Below are positions 11,329 through 22,269 of a stretch of 64,000 nt of DNA, in pieces. A program made the translations under genes and the position numbers. The first letter of the stretch is position 1. Every line of letters begins with the position of its first letter. Source of the stretch: Azorinus chamasolen (taxonomy: Eukaryota; Mollusca; Bivalvia; Cardiida; Solecurtidae); NCBI GenBank assembly GCA_963576725.1, contig OY755247.1, forward strand, positions 19,564,957 to 19,628,956. Reading direction: 5' to 3'. Under the pieces are notes generated by a model that searched no databases, was not told the origin of the DNA, and saw only the letters and a program-made list of their open reading frames with translations.

Positions 11329-11427
11329 CGTACAACGCTGACTTTTCAAATGGACTATTCCAAAATTCAAACAGGTCAAGCTTATGGTGAATATTTAGGA
11401 ATTTTTCTAATGAATAAAATGTAACAT

Positions 11428-11500
11428 GACAAACAGTGCAGACCCTGATGAGAGGGCTCCTCTATAGGAGCCCTCTCATCTGGGTCTACACTGTTTGCAG
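11428..11500. repeat. B-like hairpin with a GAGAGGGCTCC core
   Basis: Long hairpin CAAACAGTGCAGACCCTGAT ... ATCTGGGTCTACACTGTTTG, tip GGGCTCCTCTATAGGAGCCC. It carries the T.T mismatch. The outer ends of the element are not evident. Confidence 0.7.
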
Positions 11501-11689
11501 TGGACATAACTGACGCGCGTCCCGCATTGTAACGATTAATATCCGATGTATTTTAAGATGTAGGCTTAATACCAGAACTATACAGGATGACGACCTTCAA
11601 AGAGATTAACTTTTGTCAGCGGGTGACCAAAACGTATTGTAAAAGACAGCTCAATGAAAGAATAGAGTTTCTTTAGATGATAAGGCCAG

Positions 11690-11850
11690 CGATCTGCAGA
11701 ATAATCGCGCAGAAACTGTAGAATTAGAACTATATTATTGTATAAGAAAACATAACATACACTGAACAGACGGTTCCTACAGGAGCTGTCTGTGCATGGT
11801 CTACTCTGTTTCCAAAAGCGTAAAAATGAGAATCTATGGTAAAGGGTAAG
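11690..11850 (+). repeat. Family B, eroded, with a duplicated right edge
   Basis: GCAGAAACTGTAGAATTAGA, then CAGACGGTTCCTACAGGAGC and TCTACTCTGTTTCCAAAAGCG. The segment GGTCTA(C/T)..TGTTT..AAAAGCGTAA recurs at about 11855, a small local duplication. Confidence 0.55.
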
Positions 11851-11904
11851 GATGGTCTATCCTGTTTGCAAAAGCGTAAGAACGAGTGTCTATGGAGTAA
11901 AGAA

Positions 11905-12085
11905 GAGGAAAAGATAAAGATACGTACTCAAATAATACAATCGTCATGTCTCCACCAATTCCTATGTTGTGGCCACGCTTTAGAATCGTCTCTTCGAGAC
12001 GATTCTAAAGAGTGGCCACAACATATGGTTTGGTGGAAAAAAATAAAAAGTCCCCTTAGGACATTTGTTTATAGAACGTCTTGAA
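11905..12085. repeat. Foldback family G, full length
   Basis: Arms AGATACGTACTCAAATAAT and TCCACCAATTCCTATGTTG meet their inverse (CAACATATGGTTTGGTGG). The dyad is GTCTCTTCGAGAC at about 11998, within an almost perfect 60-bp palindrome. Confidence 0.75.
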
Positions 12086-12091
12086 CAATAT

Positions 12092-12335
12092 CCATAACCA
12101 TTTACTTAGTGAATATTCATGCGAGTAATGATGACATCATGAATATTTAATAGCTGAAATTATATAATGGCACATGGAGACAAAATAGTTGGCCATGGCA
12201 GAAAACTGTACAATTACAATCCATTCTGTATTATTCTATACAAGCAATTCAGACCAAGAACTGAGGTTCCTACAGGAGTCATCTCATCTGGGTCTACTCT
12301 GTTTGCAACGGTTTCAAAACGCGTCTCTATCGGGT
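12092..12335 (+). repeat. Family B, eroded hairpin
   Basis: AACCATTTACTTAGTGAATA, ATGATGACATCATGAATATT, GGCACATGGAGACA and GTACAATTACAAT follow the B left segment. The right arm TCATCTGGGTCTACTCTG is clear; the left arm is decayed. Confidence 0.6.
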
Positions 12336-12372
12336 TCATGATTAGAGAGCGCCTGAACAATATCCGTTGATT

Positions 12373-12556
12373 CTTTCGCCGCAATAGTGCGAACCCGTGA
12401 TAACCATTGCAAACAGTTCGGATCGATCCAGAGGAGACGCCATGTTACAGGGTCCAAACTCTTTGACCCTGATTACACTTTTGCAAAGAAATTTTAAAAA
12501 GCCCGCTTTGAAACATGAAGCAGATACTAATTTTATTTGGCGCCAAACGTGTTAAA
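12373..12556 (+). repeat. Family D, degenerate
   Basis: GTGATAACCATTGCAAACAG, then a decayed hairpin (GGATCGATCCAGAGGAGACG; GGGTCCAAACTCTTTGAC), ending GGCGCCAAACGTGTTAA. Confidence 0.5.
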
Positions 12557-12614
12557 CTTTTCATCAGGATCCAAGCTGTTTGTTACTCAGACAAGACAAT
12601 CTCTCCCTAAATGC

Positions 12615-12842
12615 TTAAGCCATTTGCTCCCACGATCCCATATATGGGACGTAGGCAAACAGTGTAGACTCTGATCAGACGCCGCATGATGCGGCGTCTG
12701 ATCAGAGTCTACAATGTTTGCTGATAGGAATTTCAGTATAAAACAAAACGAAATTGAAAATTAGGCCAGGCACCCCATAGATAAAATATGGACTAATCCA
12801 ATATATAAATACGGAATAATCCACTGGGCGCAAATGGGTTAA
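12615..12842. repeat. TTAA-MITE family L, single copy
   Basis: TTAA at 12615-12618 and 12839-12842; ends GCCATTTGCTCCCA and TGGGCGCAAATGGG are inverted. The hairpin AGACTCTGATCAGACGCCGC / GCGGCGTCTGATCAGAGTCT pairs perfectly. The core is C-like but the termini differ from A-D. Confidence 0.75.
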
Positions 12843-12929
12843 GAACTCAGAGGCAAGTGAAACATATAGCATAGGCTTTGAAGAGACACTATGTTTCGTC
12901 AAGAAAAGGCTTAATATGAGTCCACAACA

Positions 12930-14460
12930 GCTTTACCTCTAGTAGTATCTGTTAGCATTATCGTTTGTAGTATCTGTTAGCATTACATCTAGTAGCATTA
13001 CCTTTAGTAGTTTCTATTAGCATTACCTCTTGTAGTATCTGTTAGCATTACCTCAATAAGTATCGGTTAGCATTACCTCAATAAGTATCGGTTAGCATTA
13101 CCTTCATTAGTATCTGTTACCATCACTTTCAGTAGTATCCGTTAGCATTACCTCTAGTAGTATATGTTAGCATTACATCTAGTACTGTATGTTAACATTT
13201 CCCCTAGTAGTATATGCTAGCATTACCTCTAGTAGTATATGCTAGCATTACATCTAGTAGTATAATTATGTTGGCATTACCTCTAGTAGTATATGTTAGC
13301 ATAACATCTAGTAGTATCTGTTAGCATTACCTCTATTAGGATATGTTAGCATTACCTCAATTGGTATATGTTAGCATTACCTTCAGTAGTATATGTTAGC
13401 ATTACGTCTAGTAGTACCCATTAGCACTATAAGGTCACAACAGAAATAAATTCTGACATGCAAATACGATATATACAAATACAAATATGTTGGCATTATC
13501 TCTATTGGTATCTGTTAGCATTACATCTAGTAGTATAATTATGTTGGCACTACCTCTAGTAGTATATGTTAGCATTACCTCAATTAGTATCTGTTAGCAT
13601 TACCTCAATTGGTATCTGTTAGCATTACCTCAATTGGTATCTGTTAGCATTACCTCTACTAGTATCTGTTAGCATTACCTCTATTAGTATCTGTTAGCAT
13701 TACCTCTATTAGTATATGTTAGCATGACCTCTATTAGTATCTGTTAGCATGACCTCTATTAGTATCTGTTAGCATTACCTCTATTAGTATCTGTTAGCAT
13801 TACCTCAATTAGTATCTGTTAGCATTACCTCTATTAGTATCTGTTAGCATTACCTCAATTAGTATCTGTTAGCATTACCTCAATTAGTATCTGTTAGCAT
13901 TACCTCTATTAGTATCTGTTAGCATTACCTCTATTAGTATATGTTAGCATTACCTCTATTAGTATATGTTAGCATCACCTCTATTAGTATATGTTAGCAT
14001 TACCTCTATTAGTATCTGTTAGCATTATCTCTATTAGTATCTGTTAGCATTACCTCTATTAGTATCTGTTAGCATTACCTCAATTGGTATCTGTTAGCAT
14101 TACCTCAATTGGTATCTGTTAGCATTACCTCAATTAGTATCTGTTAGCATTATCTCAATTAGTATCTGTTAGCATTACATCTATTAGCATCTGTTAGCAT
14201 TACCTCAATTAGTATCTGTTAGCATTACCTCAATTGGTATCTGTTAGCATTACCTCAATTAGTATCTGTTAGCATTACCTCAATTAGTATCTGTTAGCAT
14301 TACCTCTATTAGTATCTGTTAGCATTACCTCTATTAGTATCTGTTAGCATTACCTCAATTGGTATCTGTTTGCATTACCTTCAGTAGTATATGTTAGCAT
14401 TACATCTAGTAGTACCCGTTAGCACTATATGGTCACAACAGAAATAAATTCTGACATTTA
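12930..14460. repeat. Minisatellite, 25-bp unit, about 60 copies
   Basis: The unit is TATCTGTTAGCATTACCTC plus TATTAG with minor variants (CAATT, CAGTAG, AGCATGACC). It is interrupted at about 13433-13500 by unique DNA that begins GGTCACAACAGAAATAAATT; the same sequence follows the array at 14433. The array plus its right flank has therefore been duplicated as a block. Direct repeats without spacers, so not CRISPR-like. Confidence 0.95.
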
Positions 14461-14515
14461 AATATAGTCCATGTGTAGTAAAAGGTTACACATCCCTCTG
14501 AAAATATTTTTGTTT

Positions 14516-14741
14516 CATCCATTACATCTTAGACTGTTTTCAGACTCAACCTCTTTGAATAAATCGACCGAAAAGGAGCATTTACTAGAGAAAAGGAAAC
14601 TTTTAGAATTGTATAGTTTAGAAACCATTGTGATAAATAGAGCATTTGCTCCTGTGGAGCAAATGCTCTATTTATAACAATGGTTTCAAAAAGTGTCTTT
14701 TACAGAGGTGTCAAAGGCGACACTAGGAGAGAATGGGTTAA
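14516..14741. repeat. TTAA-MITE family A
   Basis: Left end CATCCATTACATCTTAG has lost TTAA; right TTAA at 14738-14741. Palindrome around 14625-14690 with tip GCTCCTGTGGAGC. Confidence 0.75.
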
Positions 14742-14945
14742 TCCGCTAAATGAAAGTGGCGCCTTTGTGGCCTTTGTGAAAACAGTAGAGCTAAAACAGG
14801 GTCTGCTTTGTTTTCTTATGAAATAAAACACATCTGATTCTACAGTTTCTTCCATTGCCACCGCGTCCTGTGTTCATGTGCAATAATAAAATTCCATCTA
14901 TTTAAAATTCATGATTGCATTACTTTTAATGGAGTAAAGGCTTAA
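14738..14945 (-). repeat. Family B, inverted, sharing TTAA with the A element
   Basis: Begins at the same TTAA (14738-14741) that closes the preceding A copy and ends GGAGTAAAGGCTTAA (14942-14945). It holds GGGTCTGCTTTG, CTTATGAAATAA and CTGATTCTACAGTTTCT, but the hairpin core is lost. Confidence 0.65.
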
Positions 14946-15091
14946 TATGCTTGCAGGGAACTCTTACTGTATAATTGTCAGCAGCAGCTGATCAACCCTG
15001 AAAGGAGAATTGTATGCAAGCACGAATATCAGATAATCTGTTCCATGCGTAGTTAAGATTACAATCTTACTTTAATAATACCAATTGTTAT

Positions 15092-15450
15092 TTAACCCTT
15101 TACCTGAACGAGACATTGCAGTCAGCTGGTATACCAGCTAGATTAGACAGCTTCAGTAGGAGCTGTCTGATGTCTGTTCTACAGTAAAACCTCCCTCTAT
15201 AACGACCACTAAAATGTGTTAATTATTTGGTATTTAGGGCAGGTAGCCGCTTAAAGCAATGTGAAAGTAAAACAGAACGCTCCTATAGGAGCGTTGTGTT
15301 TTACTTTCACCTTGCTTTAAGCGGCCACCTGCCTTTAACACAAAATACTTGATGTAATTTAGTAGTCGTTATAGAGAGGTTTTAAACTTTGCTTTTGAAA
15401 TAAAATAGATATGATGGGTACATATTCTGCTATATGTTAAATATTTCCTA
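15092..15450 (-). repeat. Family B, inverted, split by an E element
   Basis: TTAACCCTTTACC at 15092, hairpin TTAGACAGCTTCAGTAGGAG...CTGTCTGATG, then TCTGTTC is cut at TA by the E element. The remainder resumes after it as TTTGCTTTTGAAATAAAATA. Right end unclear. Confidence 0.6.
15180..15385. repeat. TA-MITE family E, nested in B
   Basis: ACAGTAAAACCTCCCTCTAT on the left, ATAGAGAGGTTTTA on the right. The exact 14-mer GCTCCTATAGGAGC is at the dyad (about 15280). Target was TA within the B right arm. Confidence 0.8.
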
Positions 15451-15754
15451 GCCCATTTCCCATTATATACATTCAGCTACACTAGGGAGTCATTATATCG
15501 TTCGTGTATATTCATCCACTAAATGATTGACGAAACAAAATCAAATGTGAGCTTTTAAAGCTGAGTATATGTATAAGTTTGTCTGTTGAGAAATATAAAG
15601 AGTAAATGTTATATTTTACTCAAATGATGAACCATATTATGGTTATCGATTACTTTCATTTGCCCTGATTTGCATATTTATGCCACTATGTCACAGTTCC
15701 GGAAGCTATATTAACATGCACACGTTTGCTTTTAAAAGGCTTTTCCATGATATT
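15386..15754. other. Tail of a B copy, then unassigned DNA
   Basis: Beyond the B relic (to about 15450) no gene, RNA or repeat family is recognised. Short ORFs are not coding-like. Confidence 0.35.
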
Positions 15755-16262
15755 GAGAAATGATGACATCATAAATATTAATTAGCCGATATTTTCTACC
15801 ATGGCAAAACTGAAGAATCAGATCGATATTATTTCGTAAGTAAACAGAACAGACACTGATACAGACTCTGATCAGACGTTTCCAACAACAGTCGCCTGGT
15901 CAGGGTATACTCTGTTTGAAAATGCATGAAAACCTGATTTTTATTGATTATTATAGGTCATGACGGAACTGTAGAATGAGAACTACAGTAAAACCCCGTT
16001 AACCCATGGGTGTTTAAGGCAGGTGGTAGCTAAATGCAGAACGAAAGTTATGCAGAAAGCTCCTATAGGAGCTTTCTGCATAACTTTCGTTCTGCATTAA
16101 GCAACCACCTGCTTATGAAGACAGCCATGTTTGTTCATTAAGTGATCGCATTAGAGGGGTTTTACTGTATATGATTTCATTAGCAAACCGAACAGCTGAT
16201 CAGACGGCTCCTGTAGGATCTCCTGTGTCTACGCTGTTTGCAAATGCATAAATGGTAAAAGG
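15755..16262 (+). repeat. Family B pieces, the second split by an H element
   Basis: A first eroded B hairpin is at 15840-15925 (ATCAGACGTTTCC). A second B segment, CTGTAGAATGAGAACTA, ends at 15985 and resumes at 16170 as TATGATTTCATTAGCAAAC. The B consensus reads straight across, so the H element landed at a TA. Confidence 0.6.
15984..16169. repeat. TA-MITE family H, full length, nested in B
   Basis: CAGTAAAACCCC on the left, GGGGTTTTACTG on the right, flanked by TA. The inner arms from GGCAGGTGGTAGCTAAATGC are nearly perfect and the dyad carries GCTCCTATAGGAGC (16061). Confidence 0.85.
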
Positions 16263-16469
16263 TTCAGTAAAAGACTATCACTACTTTCAGGGTTGGATGG
16301 GGTGGGGCATTTGTATTTGCTTACTAGCATGAATTATCTCTAAATGTGCCGTGTGAATTAAAGTATAATTACACACGCGAGTAAATGACTCTTACAGGTC
16401 TAATATTTTGGAGAAATCACGTAAATAATGTGAATTGTTGTTACATTTATATTTATCACATAGTCTACC

Positions 16470-16745
16470 GTGTTGGAGTGGCGAAACAGAGTGCCGTAAA
16501 CCGCAGAAATGCACGAGTGCGTTTTTTTATGCAAATTTTGAATCTGTACCATGCTGTAAACAATGGCCGAAACAGTCGTCAGATATAGTCTTTTTCACTT
16601 TCTATGGTACTTTTACATTTATGTTCTTTGCAAATTGTTTTTATGAAACTCTATTACTATAAAGAATATGACACTCGCTAAACCTCGTGTCATATTATTA
16701 TAGTAAACTCGTTTCATAAAAACAATTTGTAATGAACATTCATGT
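16470..16745 (-). repeat. Family J, copy 2 (inverted)
   Basis: Reads the family J end TGTTGGAGTGGCG...GAGTGCCGTAA inwards. The right third is a long hairpin (CAAATTGTTTTTATGAAAC ... GTTTCATAAAAACAATTTG) with arms of about 60 bp around CTCGCTAAACCTCG. Confidence 0.7.
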
Positions 16746-16764
16746 AAGACTTTCCATATCTTAA

Positions 16765-16892
16765 ATCAGAGGTCCAGATAAGATGCGTATTTAAAAAAAA
16801 ATTCAAGACGATTTGAGACGATTCTAAAGAGTGGGCACATTATAGAGTTTGGTGGAGAAATGACGATTGTGGTATCTGTGTACGCATCTTTA
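16765..16892. repeat. Foldback family G, left arm shortened
   Basis: AGAGGTCCAGATAAGATGCG at the left, then GAGACGATTCTAAAGAGTG, GTTTGGTGGAGAAATGACGA and ACGCATCTTTA. Much of the left arm is deleted. Confidence 0.65.
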
Positions 16893-17109
16893 CCCCATTC
16901 CCTTATATTGACGACACTGTAATAATCACTTTGTGAAACCATTGTAATAAATAGAGCATTTGCTCCTATAGGAGCAAATGTTCTATTTATCACAATGGTT
17001 TCAAACTACAAAATTCTAAAAGTTTCCTTTTCTTTAGTTAATGCTTGTTTTTCGGTAGATTTATTCAAAGAGGTTGTATCTAAAAATAGCCTATGAGGTA
17101 ATGGGTTAA
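16888..17109. repeat. TTAA-MITE family A, full length
   Basis: Left end TTTACCCCATTCCC, right TTAA at 17106-17109 after GAGGTAATGGG. Exact 14-mer GCTCCTATAGGAGC at the dyad (16972). Confidence 0.85.
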
Positions 17110-17579
17110 CTGAACATTGCTCTGTATAAACAGAAACGTGGACTTCAACTAATCAACAAACAGTGCAGTCATTGTCGACCTTGTTTCCCCAAAACATGGC
17201 AAACGCACAGAAATGAGTTGGAAATTCCTGTATCAATTCTATAATGTACTTCTAAGTCTCCGATTGTATCCGTGGACTAGGTATACGTATACTTTTCTTC
17301 TATTTGAATTTATCTGCGTGAATATTGCTATTTTCGAACGCGACACTGTCTTAGAACCCTTTACTTTATAAATATACACGTAAGAAATAATGAACGTATG
17401 GATTATAATTGCCTGACTTTTCAATAACTATATTATGAACAAATGATTTTTATCGTGGCAGATACAACATGTACTATATTATTTGACAAGCAAGCGTGTG
17501 CCAAAAGTTGTCTGTATGGAGTAAAGGGTTTAAAGAGCATCGGGAATTTAAAAGTAGATATTAGTTTCGCAGTAATTTA
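17110..17579. other. Unassigned stretch
   Basis: No gene recognised. Faint B-like bits (AAGAAATAATGA at 17382; GGAGTAAAGGGTTTAAAG at 17518) suggest a very old B copy. Confidence 0.35.
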
Positions 17580-17835
17580 TTAACCCTTTCCCTGGTCTGT
17601 GATTATTCCAAATTTTCAGTACTTTCTAAATATTCATAGAAAAGGCTCTAGTTATAAAGAAATATAGAAGGTAGAACATTGTAGCCATTTTAGAAAATAA
17701 AGAAACGGAACTATCAAATTCCACTAACAAACAGAGCAGACCCTGATCAGACGGCCCCTAAAGGAGCCGTCTGATCTGGGTCTACTCTGTGTGCAAATGC
17801 GTGAAAAAATGTGTTTATATGAGGGAAAGAGTTAA
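17580..17835 (+). repeat. TTAA-MITE family B, full length
   Basis: TTAA at 17580-17583 and 17832-17835. Hairpin GACCCTGATCAGACGGCCCC / GGAGCCGTCTGATCTGGGTC with the T.T mismatch. The left segment is an alternative B type (AAAGAAATATAGAAGGTAGA) also seen at 25446. Confidence 0.85.
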
Positions 17836-18305
17836 AGTGATAGTTATAAAATTTTATAAAAAAAGTTATAAAAATGCCTTAACTACATAAATTATTTGTC
17901 TATATGCCGAAAAATGTTTATCGCAAGAAAACCTATCGAATCAACGCTGAATAAGACATTTTTGTTTTCGTAATTGTTTTTAAGATGTCGAAGATTCGAT
18001 GTTATTCTCCGATGTATAAGTATTTTTTTCGGACTGCGTTTTAGTTTCGTACCTGTTCAACATAGGTCGATAATATTTTGTTGTGCAAAACAAAAAAATA
18101 CAGTATCGAAGAAAACGGTTTATTTTGAATCACAGTGGTATTTTTCATATACGTTCAAATTGACAATCTTTATAATATTGACTGAACATAACAAACACCA
18201 AGTTTAATGGCGTTATGAAAATATGCGCTTATTGTATGGGCTATTATGCACATTAAAATGCGACGTAAATGTCTTATTTATACAAATATATGATATTTGC
18301 TTCAT

Positions 18306-18395
18306 CTAACAGTTTGTTTAATTTAACCATTTGCTTCGTTTAACCATTTGTTTCATTCAACCGTTTGCTTCATTTAACCATTTGCTTAATACTAT
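18306..18395. repeat. Short tandem repeat, about 20-bp unit, 5 copies
   Basis: TTTGCTTCATTTAACCA units with drift (TTTGTTTCATTCAACCG). Confidence 0.7.
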
Positions 18396-18403
18396 TTTCC
18401 TAT

Positions 18404-18621
18404 TTAACCCCATTACCTCATATGCTCTTTTTAGACCCAATCTCTCTGAATAAATCTACCGAAAAGGAGCATTTACTAGGGAAAAGGAGTATTTTAGAGT
18501 TGTATAGTTATGAAACCATTGTGATAACTCCATAGGAGCAAATGCTTTATTTGTCACAATGGTTTCCAAAAGTGGCTTTTACAGAGGCGTCAAAGGGCGT
18601 CAATATAAGGGAATGGGTTAA
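18404..18621. repeat. TTAA-MITE family A, one palindrome arm shortened
   Basis: TTAA at 18404-18407 and 18618-18621. The left arm jumps from CCATTGTGATAA straight to CTCCATAGGAGC, losing about 17 bp; the right arm is intact. Confidence 0.8.
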
Positions 18622-18654
18622 ACATAGATTTCTCCAGTATACTTGTACATTTTC

Positions 18655-19221
18655 CTAATAAAAGTGCAGGATTGTCCTAGAAATCACTCTTTTAGTAAAC
18701 CATAATAATGAATTATTCCAGTAGTAAATTTCTTAGTAGAAATACATTTTGTCCTAGGATAGACTGTGATCGGAATATGTACGAGTAGAAAGGCTGATTG
18801 TACTAAGATAGATTGCGATCGGAGTCTGTCCTAGGTCATGTTGGGATCACAATCTGTCCTAGGAGAATCGACGATTGTCTTGAATCGCCATTTCTACTGT
18901 GACATATATTTGTATAATATTGAACCGCTCCCACTGCGAATATCACAATTTAAACAAATATAAAATAAATGAAATAAAATATGATATGTGTCTTCTATAT
19001 CCCTTTCGATTTAAAATCAGTTCTAAACGTGAAATAAATACAGCCTAATGTGATCCAGGGAAATTGCAGATTATCGTCTCTGGGTCCAATTTAAAGAAAT
19101 ACTGCCTTTAACACTTGGCATGCTAGCTGTAGATTTGTGATAACGTACGCAAACAATGTAGACTTGAGACACCCAACGTATCACCAGGATCCAAACTGTT
19201 TGACACTTTTGTGGTGTTTCT
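18655..19221. other. Unassigned DNA with a degenerate short repeat
   Basis: Around 18665-18865 the motif TGTCCTAG(G/A) with GATCGGA(A/G)T recurs irregularly. A relic D right arm, ATCACCAGGATCCAAACTG, lies at about 19182. No gene recognised. Confidence 0.4.
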
Positions 19222-19465
19222 TTAATCCATCACTCCATGAATATTCAGACAAGAAATATTCATGAATATAGATTAGATTATTTTTGATAATGTCACATAA
19301 ACACAGGATATGTTGGCTGTGATAGAAACTATATAATCATATATATATTATTTCATAAGCAAACAGAGCAGACCCTGATCAGACGGCTCCTACAGGAGCC
19401 GTCTGATCTTGGTCTACTCTATTTGTAAAGGCGTAGAAAGGCGTATTTATGGAGAAAATGGTTAA
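19222..19465 (+). repeat. TTAA-MITE family B, full length
   Basis: TTAA at 19222-19225 and 19462-19465. Hairpin CCCTGATCAGACGGCTCC, tip TACA, right arm GGAGCCGTCTGATCTTGG; T.T mismatch kept. The right end GCGTATTTATGGAG matches the A termini. Confidence 0.85.
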
Positions 19466-19739
19466 AGAAACAGAGACTTGTAGCAGACAAATAATCTAAA
19501 TGGGGCAATTACTTCACGTCGAAAGAGTTAAGACAGATTGATCACCCGTATATTAAGACAAATTTGTCTGAGTTTCGAACTATTCAACGGAATCTAGTTG
19601 ATATGCAGACTCATTCATTTCAAATACATTTACCCATGTGAACGACTTAAACAAAATGTACAGGTTTTTGTTAGGAGTTTCAGTTCATGAACTTCAGTCG
19701 TAGTTCGCTTTATCACTTTATATGTAGGAACCGAGTATA

Positions 19740-20005
19740 ATTTTTATTATACCTTTGCAAACAGTGTAGTTCAATATCAAAGGATTCCCAAGGGAGCCCT
19801 TTCATCAGGGTCTGAACAGTTTGTCATTATCATAATTTTCTTCTGTGATACATTTTGCTACCACCTTTTGTTTAATTAATATTCAGAAAATGCGTTAGTT
19901 TTAATTATTCAGCAGATTTTGGGTTAATCCTTTTAACGCATTTGCAGAGTATACCCAGTTTGGCCAACTCCTTATCTGATCTGGGTCTGCTTTGTTTGCA
20001 GATTT
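19740..20005. repeat. Eroded B-like hairpin relics
   Basis: CCTTTGCAAACAGTGTAG with CCAAGGGAGCCC and CATCAGGGTCTGAAC (19750-19830), then GATCTGGGTCTGCTTTGTTT (19978). Too decayed to bound. Confidence 0.45.
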
Positions 20006-20129
20006 GATTCTCAACTCTTTGCTATGGCAATACGTTTCCAGCTGTTGTAATTTGCATTCAATAATTGAAATAATTAATATTCATTATGAGCGGAGTCTTA
20101 CATGAATAATCATCAAGGAAAGAGTTCAA

Positions 20130-20350
20130 GGTTTTAAATTTATCATGACGAATATGTGAACCTAGTACTCCAGGATAATCCTGTAAGAAATAATGACATA
20201 ATGAGTATTAAGGATTGAATTTTATGTCATCTGAACGCAGGAAGTTTTGGCAATGACAGAAACTGCAGAATCAGATCAATAGTATTCCATAAGCAAACAA
20301 AGCAGACCCTAATAAGACCGTTCCTACAGGAGCCGTCTAATCTCGGTCAG
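20130..20350 (+). repeat. Family B, moderately decayed
   Basis: TAAGAAATAATGACATAATG, ACAGAAACTGCAGAATCAGA and CATAAGCAAACAAAGCAG, hairpin TAAGACCGTTCC / GGAGCCGTCTAATC. The ends are not preserved. Confidence 0.65.
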
Positions 20351-20573
20351 CTCATAAGAGAAATATATTATGATGTGCAGAGTAGACACACTTTCGACGG
20401 CTCCTGTGGTTGGAGCTGTCTGATCAGAGTCTGTTCCGTTTGTTTATATGTTACATATCAGATTGTCTACTTGTTTACTAAGTGTCCTTATTATTTATTA
20501 AATAGTAATATTAAAACAATAATTAAACTAATATTTATGATGGGCAGAGTCTTTAATGAATATTGATTAATTT

Positions 20574-20876
20574 TTAACCCTTTACTCCATAAATACATGT
20601 ACGCCTTTCTATGCCTTTGCAAATAGCGTAGACCCAGATCAGATGACTCCTGTAAAAACCGTCTGATTAGGGTCTGCTCTGTTCGCTTCAGGAATAATAT
20701 AGATCCGACTCTACGGTTTCTGCCATAGCAAATCTATTTTGTGTTCATAGATAGATAAATTTATTTCAATATTGAGCAACAAGACAAATAGTTCATTAGC
20801 TTTTATAAAACATAATCTAATTAATATTCATGATGTCATTATTTCTTACATGAATATTCATGGAGTAAACCGTTAA
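20574..20876 (-). repeat. TTAA-MITE family B, inverted
   Basis: TTAA at 20574-20577 and 20873-20876. Hairpin CAGATCAGATGACTCC / ACCGTCTGATTAGGG followed by the B long segment in reverse (GATCCGACTCTACGGTTTCT ... TACATGAATATTCATGGAGT). Confidence 0.75.
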
Positions 20877-20961
20877 TAAAATATAAAGATAAGTTTTGAG
20901 TAGAATACAGCTAAGTGTATCATGGCTCATAGATCAAGCAGTGTCCTACACATGTAATAAC

Positions 20962-21169
20962 TACAGTAAACCCTCTCTATAACGGCCACTAAATTGTGTT
21001 AATCAGTTGGTATTTAGGGCAGGTGACTGCCTAAAGCAATGTTAAAGTAAAACAGAACGCTCCTATAGGAGCGTTCTGTTTTACTTTCACCTTGCTTTAA
21101 GCAGCCACTTGCCTTTAATACAAAATACTTGAAGTAATTTAGTGGCCGTTATAGAGAGGTTTTACTGTA
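20962..21169. repeat. TA-MITE family E, full length
   Basis: CAGTAAACCCTCTCTATAAC at the left and the inverse at the right, TA on both sides, exact 14-mer GCTCCTATAGGAGC at the dyad (about 21059). Confidence 0.85.
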
Positions 21170-21214
21170 TGCCAATGGCTGTTCATTGCTAACCTGGTCA
21201 TCAAGTGTGTTCTC

Positions 21215-21455
21215 TTAACCCTTTGTTCACGAATATTCAAGTAGGAATAATGACATCATGCATATTAATTAGATAAAGTTGTTATAATAATAGCACATGG
21301 ACACAGAAATGTTTGACCATAGCAGAAACTGTAGCATCATATTATATTATATCATAAGCAAACAGAGAAAACCCTGTTCCTATAGGAGCCGTCTGATCTG
21401 GATCTACTATGTTTGCAAAGGGATAGAAAGACATACTTATGGATAAAAGGGTTAA
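21215..21455 (+). repeat. TTAA-MITE family B, left arm shortened
   Basis: TTAA at 21215-21218 and 21452-21455. The left arm has lost GATCAGACGG: AACCCTG runs straight into TTCCTATAGGAGCC. Confidence 0.8.
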
Positions 21456-21599
21456 ATAGCAACGTCATAACAATTTGTTCATTTTGATGGATGTTTAATT
21501 TAAAAGAACCTTTTCAAATTGGAAAAATTGTAAACTGGAATTTGCAAACAGTGTAGACAAACATTATGTGAGTTATTTCCATTGGAAATACAATTTTTA

Positions 21600-22088
21600 A
21601 TACCTTCCCTCACGAATAGTCATGCATAATAATGACAGCATGCATATTCATTTTATTGTTCAATGTTATACATGTAATAGCATAATGTTTACCTCCGTAG
21701 AAACTGTAGAATCAGGTCTATATTATTACTTAACCCTTTCCCTGTTCAATATTCATGAAAGAAATAATATTGTCATGAATATTAATGAGCTAAACTGTTT
21801 GAAAGCATTATCAACAAAGAAAATTTTGACAGTGGCATACAGTGTACAATCCTATCTATACAATTCCGCAAGCAAACTGAGCAGACCCTGATCAGACGGC
21901 TCCTATAGGAGCCGTCTGATCTGGGTCTACTCTGTTTGCAAATGCGCGAAAACACGTTTTATATGATGGAAAGGCTTCAGCATACAGAGCAGATCCTAAT
22001 CAAACGACACGTATAGAAGCTGTCTAAAGTGTAGCTGCTCAGTTCGCTAAAAGCGTTAAAATGCGTTCCTGTCAAATGACAGGGTTAA
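21600..22088 (+). repeat. Family B outer copy, split by another B
   Basis: The left half (ACCTTCCCTCACGAATAG ... AGGTCTATATTATTAC) ends at 21729. The right half resumes after 21979 with GCATACAGAGCAGATCC and ends GACAGGG-TTAA at 22085-22088. The outer copy is the more decayed one. Confidence 0.75.
21730..21979 (+). repeat. TTAA-MITE family B nested inside a B
   Basis: Near-consensus copy: TTAACCCTTTCCCTG on the left, GATGGAAAGG plus TTCA on the right. Hairpin GACCCTGATCAGACGGCTCC and GGAGCCGTCTGATCTGGGTC with exact 14-mer GCTCCTATAGGAGC and the T.T mismatch. The outer B's ATTATT...ATA was the target site. Confidence 0.85.
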
Positions 22089-22269
22089 ATGAAGCACTTT
22101 TACCACAATGTCACACTGAATAAACGCTTGTGTGCCATTGAAATAAAAAATCCCTGAAAATAAATGGCAAATTTAACAGAGCTATGAAATGTTCATGACA
22201 CTTCATGAGAATCAGTAAACAAGTGATGTGTTTGCAGTTTTGCTTTTATCTTATCGGTGCATTTGAAAT

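Noticed and set aside
12930..14460. Possible CRISPR array
   Set aside because: The 25-bp units are directly contiguous, with no unique spacers and no cas genes; it is a eukaryotic minisatellite.
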